A stretch of 64,000 nucleotides of DNA from Thermoleophilaceae bacterium (GTDB taxonomy: Bacteria > Actinomycetota > Thermoleophilia > Solirubrobacterales > Thermoleophilaceae). Below are positions 58,148 to 64,000 of the stretch, one piece after another. A program made the position numbers and the translations under genes. Positions within the stretch are counted from its first letter, which is position 1. The number at the start of each line of letters is the position of its first letter. The DNA lies in contig JAUJNZ010000007.1 of NCBI GenBank assembly GCA_030447905.1, positions 126,263 through 190,262 on the forward strand. The letters run 5' to 3'. Below the pieces are notes generated by a model. The model saw only the letters and a list, made by a program, of their open reading frames with translations. It was not told the origin of the DNA and made no database searches.

Positions 58148-60619
58148 ATGCGTCGCTACGAGTCCACCGAGATCGAGCCGAAGTGGCAGCGCATCTGGGC
58201 CGAGGAGCGCACCTGGGAGATATCCGACGAGCCAGCCCCTTCCCCGGGCACGGGGGCGGCCGACAAGTCCTACGTCCTCGAGATGCTCCCCTACCCGTCG
58301 GGCGAGCCGCACATGGGACACCTCAAGTGCTACTCGATCGGCGACGCGATCGCCCACTTCCGCCGCCGCCGCGGGGAGCGCGTGCTGCACCCGATGGGCT
58401 ACGACGCCTTCGGGCTGCCGGCCGAGAACCACGCCATCAAGACCGGTCGCCATCCGCGTGAGTCGACCGAGGCATCGATCGACCAGTTCCGCGAGCAGTT
58501 CCGTTCGTGGGGCATCTCGATCGATTGGTCGCGCGAGTTCGGAACCCACCAGCCCGACTACTACCGGTGGACGCAGTGGATCTTCCTGCGCCTGTTCGAG
58601 CGAGGGCTCGCCTACCGGCGCGACGCGGCGGTCAAGTGGTGTCCGACCGACGAGACCGTGCTCGCCAACGAGCAGGCGCGGGACGGGGTCTGCGAGCGCT
58701 GCGGCACGCCGGTGGTCGCGCGGCAGCTCGAGCAGTGGTTCTTGCGGATCACCGACTACGCCGACCGCCTGCTCGACGACCTCGACGCGCTCGACTGGCC
58801 CGAGCACGTGAAGACCATGCAGCGCAACTGGATTGGGCGCTCGCACGGCGCCGAGGTCGTCTTCCGTTGCGAGGAGCTCGGCACCGATTATCCGGTGTTC
58901 ACGACCCGCCCCGACACGCTGTTCGGGGCGACTTTCTTCGTGCTCGCTCCCGAGCATCCCGACGTGCTGCGGCTGAACGACTCGCCCGAGGTGCGTTCCT
59001 ACGTCGACCGGGCGATCGCCGAGCCGCCCGAGCAGCGCGGGTCAGAGCTGCGCGAGAAGACCGGGATCCCGCTCGGCCGCACGGCGACCAATCCGGTCAA
59101 CGGCGAGCAGCTCCCGATGTACGTCGCCGACTACGTTCTGATGGAGTACGGGACGGGCGCGATCATGGCCGTCCCCGCCCACGACGAGCGCGACCACGAG
59201 TTCGCTCAGGCCTTCGAGCTGCCAGTGCGGGAGGTCGTGCGCCCGCCCGGCGGGGAAGGGGGCGAGGACCCCGCCGACCTGCCTTACACAGGTGATGGCG
59301 AGATGGTCAACTCGGGCCGCTTCGACGGCCGCCACAACCGGGACGCCTTCGACGAGATCGTCGATTGGTTGGCCGCGGAGGAGCGCGGGCGCCGTGCCGT
59401 CAACTTCCGCCTGCGCGACTGGCTCGTCTCGCGCCAGCGCTACTGGGGCTGCCCGATCCCCATCGTCCACTGCGAGCGCTGTGGCCTGGTCGCCGTTCCC
59501 GACGACCAGCTGCCGGTCGAACTCCCCGACGTGCAGGACTACGCACCCAAGGGCCGGTCCCCGCTCGCCGCCGCGACCGAGTGGGTGAGGACCGACTGCC
59601 CGACCTGCGGCGCCGCGGCTCGGCGCGAGACCGACACCATGGACACCTTCGTCGATTCCTCGTGGTACTTCCTGCGCTACTGCGATGCGCGCAACCCCGA
59701 GGCAGCGTTCGATCGCGACACCGTCGACTACTGGATGCCCGTCGACCAGTACATCGGAGGGGTCGAGCACGCGATCCTCCACCTGATGTACGCGCGCTTT
59801 TTCGCCAAGGCGCTCGCCAACCTCGAGCTGCTCGGCTTCGAGGAGCCCTTCGCCAGCCTCTTCACCCAGGGAATGATCACGCGCGAGGGGGCGAAGATGT
59901 CGAAGTCGCGCGGCAACGTGATCTCGCCGAGGGAGTACGTGGAGCGCTACGGGGCGGATACGGCGCGCTGCTACATCCTCTACATCGGTCCGCCCGACCA
60001 GGATGCCGACTGGTCAGACGAGGGGGTCGGGGGCATCCACCGCTTCCTGGCGCGGCTGTGGCGGCTCGCCGCCGAGGTGGCCGACCACACGCCGGAAGAG
60101 GGCGACGGCGACCTCGGCCAGCCCACCGCGCTCCTGCGCAAGGCCCACTGGGCGATCGACAAGGTCACGTCCGACCTGCGCGACCGGTTCGCCTTCAACA
60201 CCGCGATCGCCGCGGTGATCGAGCTCGTCAACGACGCCTATCGCTACAGGGACGAGCTCGCGGACACGCCCGCCGGCGCCGCGCAGCTGCGGTTTGCCGT
60301 GGCCACGGCGGGCTCGCTCATCTTCCCCTTCGCTCCTCACGTCGGCAGCGAGGTCTACGAGCTCCTCACCGGTGCGCGCGTGTGGGACGAGCCGTGGCCG
60401 CGGGCCGACCCGGGCCTGCTCACGAGCGAGACCTTCGAGCTCATCGTCCAGGTCAACGGCAAGCTCCGCGACCGCGTCGCCGCACCGGCCGACGCCTCGC
60501 AGGAGGACCAGGAGCGGCTCGCACTGGGCTCCGCGAAGGTCGCGGCGCAGCTCGACGGCGCCCAGATCGTCAAGACCGTCGTGGTCCCGGGCCGGCTCGT
60601 CAACTTCGTGGTCCGCTGA
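58148..60619 (+). CDS. leuS: Leucine--tRNA ligase
   Basis: 823 residues, class I synthetase. PYPSGEPHMGHLK carries HMGH (55-58), WTQWIFLRLFERGLAYR follows, the editing domain includes FTTRPDTLFGATF, and KMSKSRGNV is near residue 583. CERCGTP and CPTCG are zinc knuckles. The C-terminal tRNA-binding domain ends VNGKLRDRVA and VVPGRLVNFVV. The ATG at 58148 starts MRRYESTEIEPKWQRIW, the family N-terminus. TAACCT lies ten bases upstream; no T-box leader. Confidence 0.97.
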   Translation: MRRYESTEIEPKWQRIWAEERTWEISDEPAPSPGTGAADKSYVLEMLPYPSGEPHMGHLKCYSIGDAIAHFRRRRGERVLHPMGYDAFGLPAENHAIKTGRHPRESTEASIDQFREQFRSWGISIDWSREFGTHQPDYYRWTQWIFLRLFERGLAYRRDAAVKWCPTDETVLANEQARDGVCERCGTPVVARQLEQWFLRITDYADRLLDDLDALDWPEHVKTMQRNWIGRSHGAEVVFRCEELGTDYPVFTTRPDTLFGATFFVLAPEHPDVLRLNDSPEVRSYVDRAIAEPPEQRGSELREKTGIPLGRTATNPVNGEQLPMYVADYVLMEYGTGAIMAVPAHDERDHEFAQAFELPVREVVRPPGGEGGEDPADLPYTGDGEMVNSGRFDGRHNRDAFDEIVDWLAAEERGRRAVNFRLRDWLVSRQRYWGCPIPIVHCERCGLVAVPDDQLPVELPDVQDYAPKGRSPLAAATEWVRTDCPTCGAAARRETDTMDTFVDSSWYFLRYCDARNPEAAFDRDTVDYWMPVDQYIGGVEHAILHLMYARFFAKALANLELLGFEEPFASLFTQGMITREGAKMSKSRGNVISPREYVERYGADTARCYILYIGPPDQDADWSDEGVGGIHRFLARLWRLAAEVADHTPEEGDGDLGQPTALLRKAHWAIDKVTSDLRDRFAFNTAIAAVIELVNDAYRYRDELADTPAGAAQLRFAVATAGSLIFPFAPHVGSEVYELLTGARVWDEPWPRADPGLLTSETFELIVQVNGKLRDRVAAPADASQEDQERLALGSAKVAAQLDGAQIVKTVVVPGRLVNFVVR

Positions 60620-60650
60620 CGCGCCGGCCGGGCGGCATCCAGCCTTAGGG

Positions 60651-60773
60651 GTGCGAACGCTCAGGAGGGAGCAGATCGCCCGAGGCGGGCCCGACTACGG
60701 GCCCGGCCTTGCCGCTATCCGGAAGGTCGCTCGGGAGCGCCGAGCCGCGCGCCACGGCCCCGGGACGCGCTAG
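60651..60773 (+). CDS. Small basic hypothetical peptide
   Basis: 40 residues from a GTG at 60651: MRTLRREQIARGGPDYGPGL then AAIRKVARERRAAR. Arg-rich helical peptide. It ends on TAGTG, overlapping the start of the next gene by one base, which suggests coupling and makes it more than a chance frame, but it has no known relative. The GTG is preceded by TTAGGG only. Confidence 0.35.
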   Translation: MRTLRREQIARGGPDYGPGLAAIRKVARERRAARHGPGTR

Positions 60774-61273
60774 TGCCGGCGGTCCGGCAGGCCTCGCCTC
60801 CCCAGATCGCCGTGGTCGGCGCGGGCGACGCCGAGTCCGAGCTCCTCGCGGTGGCCGAGCAGGTCGGGCGCGGGCTCGCCGAGGCGGGGGCGGTGCTCGT
60901 GTGCGGCGGCCTCGGCGGGGTCATGGAGGCGGCGTGTCGCGGCGCGCGCGAGGCCGGCGGGCTCACCGTCGCCCTCCTCCCCGGGACCGACCGCGGGGCG
61001 GCCAACCCGTTCGTCGAGGTGATCGTGCCCACCGGCCTCGGTGAGGCGCGCAACGCGATCGTGGTCCGGGCCGGGGAGGCGGTGATCGCGGTCGGCGGCG
61101 GGTACGGGACCCTCGCCGAGATCGGCTTCGCGCTCAAGGCGGGGCTCTCGGTGATCGGGGTCTCGACCTGGGAGCTGTCGCGGGAGGGCCGGGCGGTCGA
61201 CGGCGTGGAGCGGGCCGGGTCGGCCGCCGCGGCGGTCTCGCGGGCGCTCGAGCTCGCGCGGGAGCGCGACTAG
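60773..61273 (+). CDS. LOG-like Rossmann protein (TIGR00725 family)
   Basis: 166 residues from a GTG. QIAVVGAGDAESELLAVAE, VLVCGGLGGVMEAACRGARE, GLGEARNAIVVRAGEAVIAV and GGGYGTLAEIGFAL match the TIGR00725 branch of the LOG/lysine-decarboxylase-like family. LOG enzymes release cytokinin bases from nucleotides via PGGxGTxxE; here the loop is VGGGYGTLAEI, so it may bind nucleotides without that activity. Role unknown. Confidence 0.85.
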   Translation: MPAVRQASPPQIAVVGAGDAESELLAVAEQVGRGLAEAGAVLVCGGLGGVMEAACRGAREAGGLTVALLPGTDRGAANPFVEVIVPTGLGEARNAIVVRAGEAVIAVGGGYGTLAEIGFALKAGLSVIGVSTWELSREGRAVDGVERAGSAAAAVSRALELARERD

Positions 61274-61379
61274 GCGACCAGGTTCACGCCGCCCGCGGGG
61301 CGGGTATCGGCGCGACCATGCGGAAGCTGTCGCAGCCGATCGGTCGCCCGCGCGGCCGCCGACGCCCCGGCGGGAGGCG

Positions 61380-61658
61380 ATGAGCGACGGCAGGGCACGC
61401 CGCCGGGTCGTCGTCCGGGGTCAGGTCCAGGGCGTCTTCTTTCGCGACTCGACGCGCGACGAGGCCGAGCGCGAGGGCCTGGCGGGCTGGGTCTCAAACC
61501 GCGACGACGGCAGCGTGGAGGCCGTCTTCGAGGGAGACCCCGAGGCGGTCGAGCGGCTCGTGGATTGGTGTGGCTCGGGTCCGAGCAGCGCCGACGTCGA
61601 GGATGTCGAGGCGACCGAGGAGGAGCCCGAGGGGGACTCGGGCTTCGAGCTCCGCTAG
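61380..61658 (+). CDS. Acylphosphatase
   Basis: 92 residues. VRGQVQGVFFR gives the phosphate loop with catalytic Arg22, and GWVSNRDDGSVEAVFEG supplies Asn40. It hydrolyses carboxyl-phosphate bonds such as acetyl phosphate. The C-terminal acidic stretch (VEATEEEPEG) replaces the usual last strand partly. ATG just after GGGAGGCG, a good ribosome site. Confidence 0.9.
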   Translation: MSDGRARRRVVVRGQVQGVFFRDSTRDEAEREGLAGWVSNRDDGSVEAVFEGDPEAVERLVDWCGSGPSSADVEDVEATEEEPEGDSGFELR

Positions 61659-61687
61659 CGATCGCGGCCGCCGACCGCGCTGACAAC

Positions 61688-62362
61688 ATGGACGCGATCG
61701 TCGACCCCGAAGTCGAGCGCTACGCCGAGGAGCACACGACTCCGCCGCCCGAGCACCTCGTGGCGCTCGCCGAGGAGACCCGGGCCAGCCTGTCGACCCC
61801 GCAGATGATGACCGGGCCCGTCGAGGGCCGGCTCCTCGAGCTGCTCGTGTTCGCCACCGGGGCGCGCCGGGTACTCGAGATCGGTACTTACAGCGGCTAC
61901 TCCGCGCTGTCGATGGCCGCGGGGCTCGTGCCCGAGGGGAGGATCGTGACCTGCGAGATCGACCCGCAGGTCGCGGAGGTCGCGCGCCGCCACTTCGCTG
62001 CGAGCCCGTACGGCGACCGGATCGAGCAGCGGGTTGGTCCTGCGCTCGATACCGTCGAAGAGCTCGAAGGCCCGTTCGACCTGGTCTTCATCGACGCCGA
62101 CAAGGAGGGGTACGCCGGCTACGTCGAGGCGGTCCTGCCGAAGCTGGCGCCGAGGGGGCTGATCGTCATCGACAACACCCTCTGGAGCGGACGCGTGGTA
62201 GGGGACGGGAGCGACGCCGACCAGACCACCCGCGCGCTCATGGTGCTCAACGAGCGACTGCGGGAGGATCCCGGCCTCGTGTGCGCGCTGCTCACCGTCC
62301 GTGACGGCGTCACGCTCGTGCGACGAGCCGACGACGCGGGAGCCGCCGGGCCGGGCGGCTAA
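61688..62362 (+). CDS. SAM-dependent O-methyltransferase (class I, catechol type)
   Basis: 224 residues. VLEIGTYSGYSALSMA is the SAM loop, VTCEIDPQVAEVARRHF motif II, FDLVFIDADKEGYAGYVEAVL holds the metal-binding Asp, and VIDNTLWSGRV completes it. This is the cation-dependent catechol/caffeoyl-CoA O-methyltransferase family. Substrate unknown. The ATG at 61688 begins the conserved fold, 30 bases after the acylphosphatase stop. Confidence 0.92.
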   Translation: MDAIVDPEVERYAEEHTTPPPEHLVALAEETRASLSTPQMMTGPVEGRLLELLVFATGARRVLEIGTYSGYSALSMAAGLVPEGRIVTCEIDPQVAEVARRHFAASPYGDRIEQRVGPALDTVEELEGPFDLVFIDADKEGYAGYVEAVLPKLAPRGLIVIDNTLWSGRVVGDGSDADQTTRALMVLNERLREDPGLVCALLTVRDGVTLVRRADDAGAAGPGG

Positions 62363-62428
62363 GGAGCGACGCGCGCGCCGTTGTTGCGCCCGCCGAGCTT
62401 TCCTGGCGCAAACTTGTAACGCTGTTTT

Positions 62429-62444
62429 CCCCGCTGTAGCGGGG
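62429..62444. promoter_or_regulatory. Palindrome upstream of comEA
   Basis: CCCCGC (62429-62434) pairs with GCGGGG (62439-62444) around TGTA, flanked 5' by TTTT. It lies 25 bases before the comEA ATG, just upstream of a TAGCGT hexamer (62452-62457). It could be an operator or, with the O-methyltransferase end upstream, a terminator. Confidence 0.35.
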
Positions 62445-62468
62445 ATTCGCCTAGCGTCCCGAGCGTCC

Positions 62469-63131
62469 ATGAACGGCTCGGGAAAGGGACAGATGGCGGC
62501 GTACGCGGTGGCGGCCGTGTTGCTCGTGGTCGGCGGCGCCTACCTCCTTCGCGCCGACTCCGGCGGCGCGCCGGCGGGCGCCGGTGGCGTCGCGCTCGAC
62601 GGCGCGGGTGGCGGTGCGGCGGGCGCCGGGGCGAAGGCGCAGCCTGGCGGCGGGGCGGGCGACGGGCCGGTCTACGTCCACGTCGCCGGCGCGGTGCGCC
62701 GCCCCGGAATCTACCGCGTACGGGCGGGCTCGCGGGTGGCCGTGGCTGTGCGCCGGGCGGGCGGCCTCACCCGTCGCGCCGATCTGACCGCCTTCAACCT
62801 GGCGAGCACGGTGCGCGACGCCCAGCAGGTGATCGTTCCCCGCCGCGGGCAGGGCGGCGCCACCGCCGCCGCGGCGCCGCCCGGCGCGGCGGGCGGTGCA
62901 ACCACGCCCACGGGAGCTCCGCCCGGTGGCGCGCCCGGTCGGCCGATCTCGCTGAAGACGGCCACGCCCGAGCAGCTCGACTCGCTCGACGGGATCGGGC
63001 CGAAGCTCTCCGCCGCGATCATCGCCTACCGCAACCAGCACCGGGGGTTCAAGTCGGTCGACGAGCTCCAGGAGGTCGACGGGATTGGCGAGAAGCGTTT
63101 CGCCGCGCTGCGCAAGGCGGTGCGTCCCTAG
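62469..63131 (+). CDS. comEA: Competence protein ComEA (DNA receptor)
   Basis: 220 residues. One membrane anchor (about 10-27, AAYAVAAVLLVVGGAYLL), an SLBB domain (about 73-125, VYVHVAGAVRRPGIYRV to DAQQVIVP) and paired helix-hairpin-helix motifs (from about 160, ATPEQLDSLDGIGPKLSAAI, HRGFKSVDELQEVDGIG). A long Gly/Ala linker surrounds the SLBB. It binds double-stranded DNA outside the membrane and hands it to ComEC, encoded next. Confidence 0.93.
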   Translation: MNGSGKGQMAAYAVAAVLLVVGGAYLLRADSGGAPAGAGGVALDGAGGGAAGAGAKAQPGGGAGDGPVYVHVAGAVRRPGIYRVRAGSRVAVAVRRAGGLTRRADLTAFNLASTVRDAQQVIVPRRGQGGATAAAAPPGAAGGATTPTGAPPGGAPGRPISLKTATPEQLDSLDGIGPKLSAAIIAYRNQHRGFKSVDELQEVDGIGEKRFAALRKAVRP

Positions 63132-63132
63132 T

Positions 63133-64000
63133 CGCTGGACAGACCCCGTCGCCTCCCTCTCCGCCCACCTCCGTGGCCGTCCCTACCACGTCGGCCTGGC
63201 CGCGCTGTGCGTCGGCCTGGCCCTCGCGCCTCTGGGGCGTCCGGCCGCCGCCCTGGGCGCCGCAGCGGCGCTCGCCGCCCTCGTCGTCCTGCGCGCGCCC
63301 GCCCTCGGACTGCTCGCCGTGGCGCTCCTGGTCGGCGGGGCGGGAATCGGGGCGGCCCGGATCGCCGCGGAGGATCACTCGACGCTGATCGACCGCGCTC
63401 CCGGGTCGCTCGAGGGACGCGTCGTGCTCGTCGAGCCGCCGCGCCCGTCGCCCTTCGGCTCACGCGCGACGCTCGAGGTCGCCGACGGGCGCAGCGCCGG
63501 TGAGCGGGTCATGGCCTACGCCGACCGCGATCAGCGCTGGCCGGCTCGAGCGGGGGCGGGGCTGGAATTCGAGATCGCCGGCAGCCTTCGCCGTCCCCGG
63601 TCGAAACCCGGAGCCGACTTCGACTGGCCGGCCTACCTGCGCCGCCGGGGGATCGCCGTCGAGCTGAGCCTCAACCGGCTGCGACCCACCGGCCGGCGGC
63701 GCGGCGGCCCGCTCGGAGCCATCGACGCCGCCCGCCGGCGCGCCGAGGCCGGGATCGCCGCCGGTCTCTCGCCACCCCGCGCGGCGCTCGCCCGGGGGAT
63801 GGTCCTCGGGCAGGACGAAGGCGTCTCCGAGTCGGTGCGAGAGGACTTTCGCCGCTCCGGCCTCGCCCACATCATGGCGGTCTCCGGCCAGAACGTGATG
63901 CTGCTGTGCGCGCTCGCGCTGCCTTTCCTGATGGCCTCGGGCTCCGGACCGCGCGCCCGCGCGGCCGCGATGCTCGTGCTGATCGCGATCTACGTGCCGC
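63133..64000 (+). CDS. comEC: DNA internalisation protein ComEC, partial
   Basis: The frame is open to the window end. Visible are an N-terminal hydrophobic region (VGLAALCVGLALAPLG, AAAALAALVVLRAPALGLLA), the DUF4131 soluble part (GSLEGRVVLVEPPRPSPFG, FDWPAYLRRRGIAVEL) and the start of the competence channel domain (GMVLGQDEGVSESVREDF, LAHIMAVSGQNVM). It forms the inner-membrane channel for transforming DNA. No normal start codon lies in frame near 63133; the closest is a TTG at 63085, inside comEA, so the true start is uncertain or hidden by a base error. Confidence 0.9.

Overview
The window is a very GC-rich stretch of bacterial chromosome packed with short-spaced, often overlapping genes. 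Gene content and order (tig-clpP-clpX, valS-folC, ndk-maf, mreBCD-mrdA-rodA-rng-rplU-rpmA-obgE-proB-proA-nadD-rsfS, leuS, comEA-comEC) plus Aquifex-type aconitase, MurT and a PucR-type regulator point to an actinobacterium. The style is closest to Thermoleophilia (Solirubrobacterales or relatives); that placement is inference from gene order and protein style, not from a search. There is no rRNA, CRISPR array, insertion sequence or prophage. No stretch over 300 bases lacks a gene or gene remnant.

Layout. 1-10.7 kb holds metabolic and housekeeping genes: a flippase-like membrane protein, trxB, a hotdog thioesterase, aconitase, a thiamine-binding protein/enoyl-CoA hydratase/RHH remnant operon, a sulfurtransferase, Nudix and nicotinamidase genes, OsmC, a cobalamin adenosyltransferase and DUF1015. 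10.7-16 kb is an accessory zone with tRNA-Pro, tRNA-Arg and tRNA-His, two frameshifted secreted proteins, a UDP-glucuronate decarboxylase, and relics of an MFS transporter and an SRPBCC protein. 16-27.8 kb carries a PucR regulator divergent from an acyl-lipid desaturase, MBL and HAD hydrolases, a nucleoside phosphorylase, a BBE flavoprotein, then tig-clpP-clpX (protein folding and proteolysis) and an MBL hydrolase. 28-33.3 kb is a minus-strand block of broken genes: a ferredoxin-flavoprotein, a 4Fe-4S membrane protein and a GGDEF/HD-GYP sensor. 33.3-39.3 kb is valS-folC-small membrane protein-zinc ribbon-ndk-maf. 39.3-42.6 kb (minus) is murT, a hypothetical gene and an MBL-Rieske protein. 42.9-57.4 kb is the rod-shape operon followed by the ribosome/GTPase/proline/NAD block, interrupted by carotenoid-gene fragments between rng and rplU. 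57.4-64 kb has a PD-(D/E)XK nuclease gene running into tRNA-Ala, leuS, LOG-like protein, acylphosphatase, O-methyltransferase and the DNA-uptake genes comEA-comEC (cut by the window end).

Two window-wide patterns stand out. First, about ten loci, including the core gene clpX and the acceptor stem of tRNA-Arg, are broken by single-base changes, mostly one missing base, while many long core genes (valS, leuS, mrdA, rng, acn) are intact. Either the consensus has local one-base deletions or there is real decay of accessory genes; clpX and the tRNA favour at least some sequence error. Second, many start codons and tRNA 5' ends lie only 6-11 bases after a TANNNT hexamer (TAGACT, TAGTCT, TAGGGT and similar), as expected for -10 boxes of leaderless transcripts. 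No member of an obviously new multi-gene defence or metabolic system was found; the most unusual items are the nuclease reading into tRNA-Ala, the ATC-initiated rpmA, the 20-base bidirectional pncA/Nudix promoter and the MBL-Rieske fusion.
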